Source: Arhodomonas sp052060015 (GTDB lineage: Bacteria > Pseudomonadota > Gammaproteobacteria > Nitrococcales > Nitrococcaceae). Taken from it: a stretch of DNA of 64,000 nt. The DNA lies in assembly GCF_052060015.1 (NCBI RefSeq), contig NZ_JBPODZ010000012.1, positions 8,378 to 72,377 on the forward strand, written 5' to 3'. Under the pieces are notes generated by a model, which was given only the letters and a program-made list of their open reading frames with translations, was not told the origin of the DNA and made no database searches. The position numbers were made by a program, and so were the translations under genes. Shown one piece after another: positions 53,139 to 62,618 of this stretch (positions are counted from its first letter, which is position 1; each line of letters begins with the position of its first letter).

Positions 53139-53750
53139 TCACCCTGCCCCGAGGGCGCGCAGGGCGTCCTCAGCGGCGTCCTTGGCGTTGCGGATCTCAG
53201 CCTCGTCTCCCGAGAGATAGAGGCGGCCGTTAGCACCGATCATGCGGTAATCGACGACCTTTATATTCGCCTGTTTCTCGGCCTCGTTGGAGGCGATGAT
53301 GGCGTAGGAGGCCGGCTGGCATTCGAGGAGATACAATGACTCGCCGCCGAGTATCATCGAGCCCAGCTTGTTGCGGTTTATGAGGAAGGCGTGCTGATGG
53401 TCGATCCGCGTAACGATCTTGGACGCCAAGATTTGTGGTGAGGTCGCCTCATCGGGCTGGGCGCCGAGCGCCTCCAGCACGGATTCCGCGCTCGCCTTTA
53501 CCTCGGCAGTCGACTCTGCGTGGATCTCGAGATAACCGAATTGGCGCTCCACCACAAGAACGCCGGCGCGCACTGCGGCGCCCTTGAGTGCGATATCCGT
53601 CAGCGCCTCAATGTCCAGGCCGGGTGCGATCTCGATGATCTGCGCGGCCATATTCCGCCGTGGTAGCGACCCGCGCATCCAGGTAGCGATGTAGCACAGC
53701 GTCTGCGGCTGTAGCTGGTCGATAAAGATGAAGGAGCGCAGCTCGGCCAT
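53139..53750 (-). CDS. BMC-T (tandem-domain) shell protein, first copy
   Basis: The 203-residue tandem BMC protein with M-A-E-L-R-S-F-I-F-I-D-Q-L-Q-P-Q at the start, Q-F-G-Y-L-E-I-H-A-E in the middle, and G-A-N-G-R-L-Y-L-S-G at the end of the second domain. ATG 53750 overlaps the aldehyde dehydrogenase stop. With the second BMC-T it gives the shell two distinct trimer types. Confidence 0.9.
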   Translation of the reverse strand: MAELRSFIFIDQLQPQTLCYIATWMRGSLPRRNMAAQIIEIAPGLDIEALTDIALKGAAVRAGVLVVERQFGYLEIHAESTAEVKASAESVLEALGAQPDEATSPQILASKIVTRIDHQHAFLINRNKLGSMILGGESLYLLECQPASYAIIASNEAEKQANIKVVDYRMIGANGRLYLSGDEAEIRNAKDAAEDALRALGAG

Positions 53751-55357
53751 CAAAGGCCTCCCTTGAGCGTATTTCGGATTTCCTCGGCGATTATGCGCCG
53801 CAGCTCCTCCCTGGTCCGCTTGTCCAGCGGGCCATCATCTCGACCGTGGTCGCGGGGGGGCGCGGTTCGGGCTGACCTCGGTTGAGACGTCTCGCGGCCG
53901 GCACCCGGGACTCCGTCGGATGGCGAGCGCGGCAGCGGCCCGTCAAAGCCAGGGTCTACCCCTTGGTAGTCACCGAAGCGCACGGACTCGTCGCTGTTGT
54001 AGGCAACTCGCGTCCAGTGAATGAGGTGCTGCGGTCCGATGTTCTCGCCGATCGAGCTGCGGCCGAAGTAGCCCGTGCCGATGGTGAATGCCGGTGCAAG
54101 GTGGGTTTGGAGGCCGGCGGCGCCCTGGCTGCACGGGGCGTTGACGACGACACGATAGGTCTCCACCACGCGCGCATAGTCGAGGACGACCTGCGGGTCC
54201 GTTGCGTGGACTGCCGCGGAATGGCCCGCCCCCATCAGACGCAACATGGCGCGCGCCTGCGACATGGCCTGAGTGCGGTTCTTCGCCACGTGATAGCCGA
54301 GCACGGGGCACAGCTTTTCCCGGGACATACGCTCCTCGATACCCACATGATTGAAAGGCGCCACAAGCACCCGGGTCTTGGGCGGTACCCTGATCCCGCA
54401 TTCCTGGGCGATCCAGATGGCGTCACGCCCAATGGCGGCGACGTTGAATCCGCGGTCGTGGAACAGGAACCGTCGCAGGCGCTCGACTTCATCCTCATCG
54501 CACAAATATGCGCCCGCTTGCTTCAAGGACTGTCGCAGCTTCTTGTCGACCTCCGGTAGAGTGATCACCGCGCTGTCAGAGGTGCACAGCACAGAGTTGT
54601 CGAAGCTCTTGGAATCGACGATGTGCTTGGCCGCTTCGGGAATATCCGCGGTGTCATCCACATACACCGGTGCGTTGCCCGGCCCAACGCCGATTGCCGG
54701 GTTTGACGAGGAATACGCGGCGCGCACCATCGCTGTCCCGCCAGTCGCCAGAATTACGGAAGTTTTCGGCGAGGCCATGAACTCCTCGATGAGTGGAATC
54801 GAGGGTTGTTCGATAACCTGAACACACCCGTCCGGCGCGCCCGCGGCATAGGCGGCTTCCGCTAGCGTCTTGACAGCATCGATGCAACAGGCGCGGGCAC
54901 CGGGGTGTGGGCTGATGACGACAGCGTTGCGGGTCATCAGCGCCATCAGAACCTTGAAGTTCACGGTAGCAATCGGATTAGTTGAGGGCGTGAGCGCCAT
55001 CACCACGCCGGCCGGCCGAGGGACGCGGACCATCTTGCGTGCTTCATCGACCACGGGGTTGACGAAATCCTCCTGTCGGTAATGATCGACGAAGGGGATG
55101 GCCGTTAGCTCGTTCTTGAGTTTCTTGTGCTCAACGACGCCGAAGCCCGTCTCCTCTACGGCCCATTCCGCGTAGTGCCCGGCCCGCTCGTGTGCGGCAC
55201 GCGCGACGGCATCGACGATGTGCTGTGTACGCTCGCGGTCGAGGCGCTGGAAGACGCTCGCCGCCCAGCGCGCGCGCTCGAGGGTTAGATCGGCCTGGCT
55301 TTGCAGCGCTGCTTTGCTTTCAGAGATGTCCACCAGGGTGCGGATTTCCGGTTCCAT
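53750..55357 (-). CDS. CoA-acylating aldehyde dehydrogenase of the microcompartment
   Basis: The 535-residue enzyme of the EutE/PduP type has the catalytic Cys in S-F-D-N-S-V-L-C-T-S-D, the nucleotide-site A-T-G-G-T-A-M-V-R-A-A-Y, and G-V-G-P-G-N-A-P-V. It oxidises an aldehyde to acyl-CoA using NAD+. After the catalytic core (about residue 470) there is a disordered Pro/Arg/Asp linker and a C-terminal amphipathic helix (R-E-E-L-R-R-I-I-A-E-E-I-R-N-T-L). This helix is absent from non-BMC homologues and is of encapsulation-peptide type. ATG 55357 overlaps the aminotransferase stop (TGATG). Confidence 0.94.
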   Translation of the reverse strand: MEPEIRTLVDISESKAALQSQADLTLERARWAASVFQRLDRERTQHIVDAVARAAHERAGHYAEWAVEETGFGVVEHKKLKNELTAIPFVDHYRQEDFVNPVVDEARKMVRVPRPAGVVMALTPSTNPIATVNFKVLMALMTRNAVVISPHPGARACCIDAVKTLAEAAYAAGAPDGCVQVIEQPSIPLIEEFMASPKTSVILATGGTAMVRAAYSSSNPAIGVGPGNAPVYVDDTADIPEAAKHIVDSKSFDNSVLCTSDSAVITLPEVDKKLRQSLKQAGAYLCDEDEVERLRRFLFHDRGFNVAAIGRDAIWIAQECGIRVPPKTRVLVAPFNHVGIEERMSREKLCPVLGYHVAKNRTQAMSQARAMLRLMGAGHSAAVHATDPQVVLDYARVVETYRVVVNAPCSQGAAGLQTHLAPAFTIGTGYFGRSSIGENIGPQHLIHWTRVAYNSDESVRFGDYQGVDPGFDGPLPRSPSDGVPGAGRETSQPRSARTAPPRDHGRDDGPLDKRTREELRRIIAEEIRNTLKGGL

Positions 55358-56631
55358 CACAACACCCTCCGACGGCCGCCGCCCATCACCTCGTCGCGCG
55401 CCAACCCAACGCCGATTTCGACGCGGCGCAGCACTTCCTCGCAATCGGATTGGCTCAGCAGCAAGCCAGGCTTGAATTGGAGCACCCGGGGGTCAAGCGT
55501 CGAGAAGATTGCCCACACGCCGTTATGATAAAGATGCTTCATCACCGGCTTGGCGCCCTGTTCGTCGTTGAACTCGAGTCCCATCACCAGTCCGTGCTGG
55601 CGGATGCCGATGAAGAAGTCGGGGTACTCGGCCATGATTTGCTCTAGGCCGGCGCGCATAAAGTCCGCGATCAGGTTGACGGTGTGGCGCACCTCGGGCC
55701 GCTGGACCATCTCCAGTACCTTCATCGCCACTACGCAGCCCAACTCGGCGCCGCCGCCGGTCGAAATGTGGCCGAATCCATCGTCGTGTAGCCAGCCTGA
55801 GCAATGCTCAGAAATCAGGGTGCATCCGAGGGGATAGAGGCCGCCACCGATGCCCTTGGCCGTAACCATTATGTCGGGCTCGACGTCATAGCGTGTGCAG
55901 CCCCACATCTCGCCCGTGCGCATCAGGCCCGTCTGCACCTCGTCTGCGATGTAGAGGGCGCCGTAGCGCTCACACAACTTCTTGACGGCGGGAAGATAGC
56001 CCTCCTCGGGCATTGGGAAGCCGTAGGTCGCCGGGATCGTCTCCATGATCACCGCGGCCACGTCGCGCCCCTTCAGGGCATCCTCCATCGCATTCAGGTC
56101 ATTGAAGGGGACCTGAACGAACTCGCCCTCGGTGTCCTCCGACAAGAACATCTTGGAGAAACGCTCGTCGCCCGTCTTCACCGCCAGGCCGGTGTGGCCG
56201 TGGTAGGCCTTGATAATGGATACAATCTTGCGCTTCTTGGTGGCGTAGCGGGCCGTCTTGAGCGCAATGTCGATGGCCTCGCCGCCACCCGAGCCGTAGG
56301 CGGTGTATTTCATGGCCGGGGAGGGCGCGCAGGCGGCCAGCGCCTCGGCCAGAGCCGTTCGCGCCAACGCCGGGAAGTGGTGGTTGCCCATGTCAAAGCG
56401 GGCGCTTGCCGCCTTGAGTACTTCCACGAGCTCGGGATTACGGTGCCCTAGATTGTACGTCCCGCCATTCAGGTGGAGATCGATCAGGCGGCGGCCGTCC
56501 ATGTCGTAGAGATAATACCCCTCGCGACGGTCGATCACGAGATCGACGCCCATGTCCTGCCAATCCTGGGTCTTTCCGGGATTCCAGAACTCTTTTGAGC
56601 GTTCCAGGAATTCGAGCTTTGCTTCGCTCAC
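55357..56631 (-). CDS. class-III aminotransferase-fold PLP enzyme (probable amino-alcohol-phosphate phospholyase)
   Basis: The 424-residue fold-type I enzyme has the PLP lysine in V-T-A-K-G-I-G-G-G-L, the D-E-V-Q-T-G-L loop and G-S-G-G-G-E-A-I-D cofactor phosphate site. In the related Mycobacterium microcompartment, this enzyme is proposed to eliminate phosphate and ammonia from 1-amino-2-propanol phosphate to give propionaldehyde. Here it sits between a kinase and an acylating aldehyde dehydrogenase, supporting the same role. A plain transaminase is an alternative. Starts at GTG 56631. Confidence 0.87.
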   Translation of the reverse strand: MSEAKLEFLERSKEFWNPGKTQDWQDMGVDLVIDRREGYYLYDMDGRRLIDLHLNGGTYNLGHRNPELVEVLKAASARFDMGNHHFPALARTALAEALAACAPSPAMKYTAYGSGGGEAIDIALKTARYATKKRKIVSIIKAYHGHTGLAVKTGDERFSKMFLSEDTEGEFVQVPFNDLNAMEDALKGRDVAAVIMETIPATYGFPMPEEGYLPAVKKLCERYGALYIADEVQTGLMRTGEMWGCTRYDVEPDIMVTAKGIGGGLYPLGCTLISEHCSGWLHDDGFGHISTGGGAELGCVVAMKVLEMVQRPEVRHTVNLIADFMRAGLEQIMAEYPDFFIGIRQHGLVMGLEFNDEQGAKPVMKHLYHNGVWAIFSTLDPRVLQFKPGLLLSQSDCEEVLRRVEIGVGLARDEVMGGGRRRVL

Positions 56632-56716
56632 GGCCTCGTCCTCTAGCTATGCTCGTGACCCTAGCCGTCGGTTGGGCGCGGCGCTTGACAGCGCCGCGTC
56701 CCGAATTGACACCCGC

Positions 56717-57721
56717 TCAGCCGAGCCGAGAGAGATATGCCTCGCCCAGCTCTGCGGAGACCCGCGCGAAGTCTGGGGCCAGCTCCTGCGCCTCCGGCAC
56801 GTCGATGTGCGAGGCAATCCACGCCAGCAGCGCCATTCGCCTCATCATGATGAAGCTGTCGATTTCGCGCTCTTCGTCGTCGGACAGCGGGCGTACCTTT
56901 CGGTAGCCGTTCACCCAGGCCTCCCGTATTTCAGGGATCTTGGGATGGTCCTCGATGAAGCTGATGCCGGCAGCAAAGTCGTAGAGGAACCAGCCGAAGC
57001 CACAGTCGTCGAAGTCGATGAGCCACGTCGTACCGTTGTCGATGAGGAGATTGGCCAGCCGCATGTCGGCATGGATCAGGCCGTATCGCTGCTCCGACTG
57101 CCCGAAGCTCCGCAACCGCCGGGTCACCGTGCGCTCGACCCGCTCCAGTACGTCGCGCATGGGGGCGTCGAGATTCGGGCCGCGGCGCCAGTTCCCCCAG
57201 GTTGCCCCGCTGCCATAGACAGCGTCGAGATCCCAGACCAGGCGTTTGAAGGGTTGGGGACGCGGCCAGCGTATGGCGTGCTCGTGTAGCCGCGCCGCCA
57301 TCTCCCCGAGCTCCTCGAAGGGCCCGACGAGATCGCGGTTCTCATCGGGCTGCTCGCCCGGTACATACTCAAACATGACCATGTGCCGGGGATTGGGTAA
57401 CTCCTCCGAGGTGGCGGACTGTACCGCCTTGCCGTTGGCGCCGGGTATAGCGGCCGGGGTATTAACGTAGCCCTCGTCCCGTAGGGCCTGGCTCCAGGCG
57501 AGCTCGCACTCGATCGCCCGCTCGCTGTGATAGTCCTCACGGTGGATGCGTAGCACCGACTTGCTCCCGTCCGGCGACTCCACCAGATAGGTGGCATTCT
57601 CGGATACGTTCAGCAGTCGGGCCGACGCGCCCGTCGGCAGATCCCAGAGCCGTAACGACTGATTGGCGAGCGCGTGTAGCCGGTCCAGCAGAACCCCGTG
57701 TGGAATATCGCTTTCTGCCAT
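56717..57721 (-). CDS. APH-fold kinase (probable amino-alcohol kinase)
   Basis: The 334-residue phosphotransferase of the aminoglycoside/choline kinase family has V-L-R-I-H-R for ATP, catalytic loop L-I-H-A-D-M-R-L-A-N-L-L, and metal-binding L-I-D-F-D-D-C-G. The Mycobacterium relative phosphorylates (S)-1-amino-2-propanol. Context (next to the phospholyase-type enzyme) points to a small amino alcohol substrate. It ends 85 bases before the aminotransferase start, and 24 bases separate it from the SDR gene. Confidence 0.88.
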   Translation of the reverse strand: MAESDIPHGVLLDRLHALANQSLRLWDLPTGASARLLNVSENATYLVESPDGSKSVLRIHREDYHSERAIECELAWSQALRDEGYVNTPAAIPGANGKAVQSATSEELPNPRHMVMFEYVPGEQPDENRDLVGPFEELGEMAARLHEHAIRWPRPQPFKRLVWDLDAVYGSGATWGNWRRGPNLDAPMRDVLERVERTVTRRLRSFGQSEQRYGLIHADMRLANLLIDNGTTWLIDFDDCGFGWFLYDFAAGISFIEDHPKIPEIREAWVNGYRKVRPLSDDEEREIDSFIMMRRMALLAWIASHIDVPEAQELAPDFARVSAELGEAYLSRLG

Positions 57722-57745
57722 TCCTGCCTCCGATTCGGGTAGCAG

Positions 57746-58525
57746 TCAGATTTCCTCGAGCGCCTCGAGGGATTCCGGGAGGATCTGGCCCCCGTCCACT
57801 ACGACCTGCTGGCCGGTGATGTAGCCGGCCTCGTCGGAGGCGAAGAATAGGGCGGCGTTCCCGATGTCTTCGACTGCGCCGAGTCGCTTCAGCGGGATCG
57901 AGGCGGCCATGGTGTCGAGATAATCTTGCCCGAGATCCTCCAACCCCTCGGTGTAGATGTTGCCCGGCATGACCGCGTTGATGGTGGTGTTGTAGCGCGA
58001 TAGCTCCATCGCCGCCGTCTTTAGAAAGCCGAGCTGGCCAGCCTTGGAGGCGCCGTAATGGGTCCAACCGGGAAAACCTGTGACCGGCCCGGTGATGGAG
58101 GAGGTGAGCACCACCCGACCCTTACCCGTCTTCTCGAATTGCGGAATGCAGGCCTTCACACACAGAAAGGCGCTGCGCAGGTTCGTGGAGATAACGTTGT
58201 CCCACTCGGATGGGTCCATATCGACCATCTTGGTCTGTGGGTACATGCCCGCATTGGCACACAGGATATCGAGGCCACCGAAAGTCTCCACGGTTTTGGC
58301 CACCATATTCTGCACCGAGTCCCAGTCCGAGACGTCGCATTTCACCCAGTCGGCGGTAAGACCCTCTGACTTGAGGGCATTGACGGTCTCCTTAGCGGCC
58401 TCTTCACCGCGTGCGGCGATCATCACCTTCGCCCCTTGACGGGCGAAGACGGTGGCGATGCCACGGCCGATGCCTTTTGACCCGCCGGTTACGATGACGC
58501 TGCGGTTCTTGATGGATGTCAGCAT
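57746..58525 (-). CDS. short-chain dehydrogenase/reductase
   Basis: The 259-residue SDR has the NAD(P) motif T-G-G-S-K-G-I-G near residue 13-20, N-A-G in C-A-N-A-G-M, and the catalytic Ser…Y-G-A-S-K in T-S-S-I-T … H-Y-G-A-S-K. It would interconvert aminoacetone and 1-amino-2-propanol, or oxidise a related alcohol. Ribosome site GGGAGGAGAG precedes ATG 58525. No encapsulation helix seen, so it may act outside the shell. Confidence 0.9.
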   Translation of the reverse strand: MLTSIKNRSVIVTGGSKGIGRGIATVFARQGAKVMIAARGEEAAKETVNALKSEGLTADWVKCDVSDWDSVQNMVAKTVETFGGLDILCANAGMYPQTKMVDMDPSEWDNVISTNLRSAFLCVKACIPQFEKTGKGRVVLTSSITGPVTGFPGWTHYGASKAGQLGFLKTAAMELSRYNTTINAVMPGNIYTEGLEDLGQDYLDTMAASIPLKRLGAVEDIGNAALFFASDEAGYITGQQVVVDGGQILPESLEALEEI

Positions 58526-58562
58526 TGCTCTCCTCCCTTGGTGTCTTGGACGCGTCCGAATC

Positions 58563-59381
58563 TTATTCTTCGTCGATCGGCTCTGCCGGTCGCTTGAAGG
58601 CTCGGGTGAACCATATGGTGAGTAGGGCGACCACCAGCACGACGACGGATGCAAAGACCGACATCATGCCGAGGGTCGGCACCAGTGGTGAGTAGCCGGA
58701 AACCATCTTCGCGTACAGCCACTCTGGCAGCGTTTGATCCACGCCCGTGGTGAACAGTGAGAGTGGAAAGTTCCCCCAGCTCAGCAAAAAGGCGAACAGC
58801 CCGCCCGTGATCACCCCAGGCAGGAGCAGCGGGAAGCTGATCTCGCGCAGGATCGTCCACGTGGACGCCCCCATGTCGCGGGCCGCTTCCTCCAGGGAAC
58901 CGTCAAATGAGTAGGCGCGGATCGCGATAATCAGCGTCACAATTGGCGATATCCATACCAAGTGCGCCACAATTGCCGTTTTCCAGGTTGGGCTGATGCC
59001 GACAGTGTTGAACCATAGCAACAGCGCCAGGCCAAGCACCGTCTGCGGAAAGAAGATCGGCAGGAGGATGAATTTCTGGAATACGTTGCGATAGCGCCAG
59101 TGGTAGCGCGCGAATGCAAGTGCTCCGAAAAAGCCGACGACCACGGAAATGGCAGTTACGATGACCGCGATGATGAGCGAGGTGGTGACTAGCTGCCATA
59201 CCGTCGCGCTCTCTAATGCCTCTCCGTACCACTTGAACGAATAGCGTCGGATCGGGAAGGTCAGGTAGCGCGACTCGGAAATCGAAGCGAAGCCAACCGA
59301 CAATAGTGGCAAGTAGAGGAACACGATCGCTACCAGGCCATAGAGGAAAAGCGCGATCCGTACGGTGCGCGACGCTCCCAT
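58563..59381 (-). CDS. ABC permease, PotC-like
   Basis: The 272-residue six-span permease of the spermidine/putrescine importer group has the EAA loop L-E-E-A-A-R-D-M-G-A-S-T-W. Its ATG overlaps the stop of the next upstream gene. It forms the channel of the importer with the PotB-like protein and is the last of the four transport genes, 37 bases before the SDR gene. Confidence 0.92.
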   Translation of the reverse strand: MGASRTVRIALFLYGLVAIVFLYLPLLSVGFASISESRYLTFPIRRYSFKWYGEALESATVWQLVTTSLIIAVIVTAISVVVGFFGALAFARYHWRYRNVFQKFILLPIFFPQTVLGLALLLWFNTVGISPTWKTAIVAHLVWISPIVTLIIAIRAYSFDGSLEEAARDMGASTWTILREISFPLLLPGVITGGLFAFLLSWGNFPLSLFTTGVDQTLPEWLYAKMVSGYSPLVPTLGMMSVFASVVVLVVALLTIWFTRAFKRPAEPIDEE

Positions 59382-60235
59382 CAGCCCTTCCTCCCCATGA
59401 TTCTGTCGAGATCCACGCGCGAGAGGCCGAAGATCGCGAGCGCCGCGACGACGGCGATCAATACCATGGCAAGCGCCGAGCCAAGCGGCCAGTTCTGGCC
59501 ATAGGTGAAGGCGCTTTCGATATCGTCCGCGACGACGATCACTTCCTGTCCGCCGAGCAGCTTGGATTCCGCCAGCGCCCCAGCCGCGAGCACGAAGCTT
59601 AAAAGTGAGCCTACAAGGATCCCTGGGGCGGCCAGGGGCAGATCGATCTCCCAGAGCACGCGCCAGCGCGAGGCGCCAAGGTCCATTGCCGCCTGACGCG
59701 CGTCATCGGGCACCATGGCGATGCCCTGGACCAGCGGGAAAAGCATGAAGGGGAAGTAGACGTACACGAGGCCGAAGACAATTATCGGCACATTGTAGAG
59801 GGCGCCCGCAAGCTCCATATCGAACCAGGCGCCGAGATAGCCGTCGATCAAGCCACCCTTCATCAGGGTAAGCACCCAACCGAAGAGACGGATGTTCTCG
59901 GAGACGAACAAAGTGATGACAACAGCGATGACCAACACAAGCGAGAACCGGCCAAACACCTTGGCCATACCGAACGCCAATGGCCAGCACACCACGAACA
60001 GCACCACCGTCGAGACCGCCGCCAGACCAAGCGACCAGGCTAGTGAGGTCCAGTATCCCTCCTCGACGAACTGGGCGTAGGCCGAAAAGTCGGGGATATG
60101 CCATAAATCGAACACGTTAGGCGGCATCACCGAGAACGCCGCCACCACGCCGAGCGGCGCCAGGAAGGCCGCGGCCAATACGATGCCGATCGGCAGGGCG
60201 CTGAGGGCGCCGAGTTTGCGGTTAAGACTCTCCAT
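59381..60235 (-). CDS. ABC permease, PotB-like
   Basis: The 284-residue six-span permease has EAA loop R-Q-A-A-M-D-L-G-A-S-R-W-R-V-L. It overlaps both neighbours by one base, indicating coupled translation with the ATPase and the PotC-like permease. Confidence 0.92.
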   Translation of the reverse strand: MESLNRKLGALSALPIGIVLAAAFLAPLGVVAAFSVMPPNVFDLWHIPDFSAYAQFVEEGYWTSLAWSLGLAAVSTVVLFVVCWPLAFGMAKVFGRFSLVLVIAVVITLFVSENIRLFGWVLTLMKGGLIDGYLGAWFDMELAGALYNVPIIVFGLVYVYFPFMLFPLVQGIAMVPDDARQAAMDLGASRWRVLWEIDLPLAAPGILVGSLLSFVLAAGALAESKLLGGQEVIVVADDIESAFTYGQNWPLGSALAMVLIAVVAALAIFGLSRVDLDRIMGRKG

Positions 60236-61320
60236 CAGTCTTCCCGGATCAAATGGGTGTGGCCTACATCCCAGCCAAGCAGGACTTCGTCGCCGATATT
60301 GCCGCTGTAGCGGTCCTCGCGCAGCTTCTCGACCGTCAGGTGAGAGCCGTCAGCGGCCTCGATGTCGTATTGCAGGCGCGAGCCGAGCGCGTACTCATCG
60401 CGCAGGATGCCGCGGACGACGAAGTCGTTCGTCTCGCTCGGCTTGAGGAAGCGAACGAACTCAGGACGCACCATAAGCGTGCCGTGTTCGCCCTGGGCCA
60501 GCGTGAGGCCGGCTTCGTCGGCCTGTCCATTCATATGGATCTCGACACCATGGCCGTGCAGGCCGCCCTGCGCCGTGCCCTCCAGACGGAACAGATTGAC
60601 CTCGCCCATGAACTCGGCGACGAAGCGGCTGACCGGCCTTCCGTAGATTCCGTCGGAATCGGCGATCTGCTCTAGACGGCCTTGGCGCATGATGGCGATT
60701 CGGTCCGACATCACCATCGCCTCTTCCAGGCTGTGGGTGATGTATACAAACGTCTTTCCCGTACGGGCGTGGAGGTCCTTGAGTTCCTTCTCGAGTGTCT
60801 TGCGCAGCCGATAGTCCAGCGCCGACAACGGCTCGTCGAAGAACAGGATTTCGGGATCGAAGGCCAGCGCCCGGGCCAGCGCTACCCGTTGCTTTTCGCC
60901 ACCGGAGCACTCGGCGATGTGTTTGTCATAGTACGATTCGGGTAGGCGTAGAAGCTCCAGCAGCTCCTTGGCGCGTCGCGCACGATCGGCCGCTGGCACG
61001 CCGCGGATCTTGAGCGGGAACTCGATGTTCTGGCCCACGCTGCGGTGGGGAAACAGCGCCAGTGACTGAAATACCATGCAGGTTGGGCGTTGGTTCGCGG
61101 GGACCCGGTCGATGCGTCGTTCGTCCAGCCAAATCTCGCCTTCGCTGGGGCTTTCCATGCCGACGAGCAGCCGGATCAGCGTCGTTTTACCGCTGCCAGA
61201 TGGCCCAACAATGGTCAGGAACTCGCCGTCGGCGATGTCCAGATCAATCCCGTGTAGGGCGGTGAAGTCGCCGAAGCGTTTTACAACGTTTTTGAGACGG
61301 AGAACCGGGTCAGCGCCCAT
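60235..61320 (-). CDS. ABC ATPase, PotA-like
   Basis: The 361-residue ATPase has Walker A G-P-S-G-S-G-K-T-T, signature C-S-G-G-E-K-Q-R-V, Walker B I-L-F-F-D-E-P-L-S-A-L-D, and a C-terminal TOBE domain with M-V-R-P-E-F-V-R. The signature starts with Cys instead of Leu, a known tolerated variant. ATG 61320; the longer frame upstream lies in the hairpin region. Confidence 0.93.
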   Translation of the reverse strand: MGADPVLRLKNVVKRFGDFTALHGIDLDIADGEFLTIVGPSGSGKTTLIRLLVGMESPSEGEIWLDERRIDRVPANQRPTCMVFQSLALFPHRSVGQNIEFPLKIRGVPAADRARRAKELLELLRLPESYYDKHIAECSGGEKQRVALARALAFDPEILFFDEPLSALDYRLRKTLEKELKDLHARTGKTFVYITHSLEEAMVMSDRIAIMRQGRLEQIADSDGIYGRPVSRFVAEFMGEVNLFRLEGTAQGGLHGHGVEIHMNGQADEAGLTLAQGEHGTLMVRPEFVRFLKPSETNDFVVRGILRDEYALGSRLQYDIEAADGSHLTVEKLREDRYSGNIGDEVLLGWDVGHTHLIRED

Positions 61321-61349
61321 AGGTCCGGTGTACCTCTTGAGAAAGGGGG

Positions 61350-61381
61350 CGTCCCGACGCAAGCGCGCCCGCGCCGGGACG
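61350..61381 (-). terminator. intercistronic hairpin between the binding protein and ATPase genes
   Basis: A 7-base perfect stem (cgtcccg / cgggacg) lies in the 82-base gap after the binding-protein gene. Such hairpins reduce downstream transcription or protect the upstream mRNA, giving excess binding protein. Confidence 0.6.
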
Positions 61382-61402
61382 ACCAACTACAGGAGAAAAG
61401 GG

Positions 61403-62542
61403 TTAAGAGCGCTTGGCGCCGCTGTAGACCTTGTTGAGCTCGTTGTAGGACGGCACGACCTGGTAGTCGAGCGACCGGCTCATTTCCTCCTCCAGCGAGT
61501 CGTACTGAATGGCGTCCAGCTCGCGTTCGCTGAACTTCGCCATCACAGCGTCGCTGCCCATCTGGGCGATGGGGTTGTAGGTGCCTTCCGAGAATGCCAC
61601 CGCCTTGCAGATCTCCGGCTTCTGGACGAACTCCAGGAACTCCGGTGCCAACTTTGATGGATCCGGATTGTTGACTGCGGAGGTGAGCTCGACCCAGACC
61701 ACTCCGCCTTTGCCATCGACGGGGCCGGAGTTCGGCGTGATGGCTCGGATGTTGGTTGCGCCGTCGAGACGCGCTGGCGAGGCGGTGTAAGTACCGCCAG
61801 TGAAGTATGCGTCGATCTCGCCGTTGATCAGTGCGAGGTTCATCTGCACCAGATCGCCGCCGAGCATCTTCGCGCCGCCGAAGATGCGCTCCGCCGTCTC
61901 CTTGAAGCTCTCCATGTCAGCGCCCTCGACGGGTGCAAACGGATTCAGCCCGGCGGTCAGGCACATGTGGATGATGTTCCAGTTCTGGTAGGTCAGGACG
62001 CCGTAGCGGCCCTCCATGGACGGATCCAGGAACAAGTTCCAACCTTCGCTCTCGGCGGTCTCCCGGCTGATCTTGTCCGTGTTGACGACAAAGGAGAACG
62101 GACCGTAGCGCTGCGGCATACCGATTAGCGCGCCGTCGTCCGCGAAGGCCAGCGGATAGGGGGGATCGGAAAACTCCGGCAGCATGTCGTCGAAGTACGG
62201 CATGAACCGGTCCTTGTCGAGCGGGCGGATCAGGTCTTCGGGATAGAGTTGGTCACGCGCCCAGGGCTGGTTGACGTTGATGAGGTCCCATACCTTGACC
62301 TCGCCAGCTCGCAGCTTGTTGATCATGTCCGGGTCCGAAGTGCCACTCTGCGCGCGGACTCTGGCATCCGGATGTGCCTGTCGGAAGGGGCCGAGGACGT
62401 CGTCGGAGTTATATCCCTCCCAGCACAGAATGTTGAGCTCATCGTTGCGCGCGGCACGCGCGATACGGCTCATCGGGCCCATAGCGGCAAGGCCTGCACC
62501 CGCAGCCACCCCAAGCGAAAACTGTCTTCTCGTCAGTCGCAT
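61403..62542 (-). CDS. ABC substrate-binding protein, PotD-like, Tat-type signal
   Basis: The 379-residue periplasmic protein has a twin-arginine leader (M-R-L-T-R-R-Q-F-S-L-G), followed by N-I-L-C-W-E-G-Y-N and the PotD-type core. Family ligands are cationic amines such as putrescine, so a small amine or amino alcohol feeding the microcompartment fits. It is the first gene of the 12-kb BMC operon; ribosome site AGGAGGAGAG. Confidence 0.92.
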   Translation of the reverse strand: MRLTRRQFSLGVAAGAGLAAMGPMSRIARAARNDELNILCWEGYNSDDVLGPFRQAHPDARVRAQSGTSDPDMINKLRAGEVKVWDLINVNQPWARDQLYPEDLIRPLDKDRFMPYFDDMLPEFSDPPYPLAFADDGALIGMPQRYGPFSFVVNTDKISRETAESEGWNLFLDPSMEGRYGVLTYQNWNIIHMCLTAGLNPFAPVEGADMESFKETAERIFGGAKMLGGDLVQMNLALINGEIDAYFTGGTYTASPARLDGATNIRAITPNSGPVDGKGGVVWVELTSAVNNPDPSKLAPEFLEFVQKPEICKAVAFSEGTYNPIAQMGSDAVMAKFSERELDAIQYDSLEEEMSRSLDYQVVPSYNELNKVYSGAKRS

Positions 62543-62618
62543 AGCATCTCTCCTCCTGTGCTAGCCACGTAGTGGCTGATACCGCACTTTTCATACTTAT
62601 ACGGCTTTAAGGCTAGGG

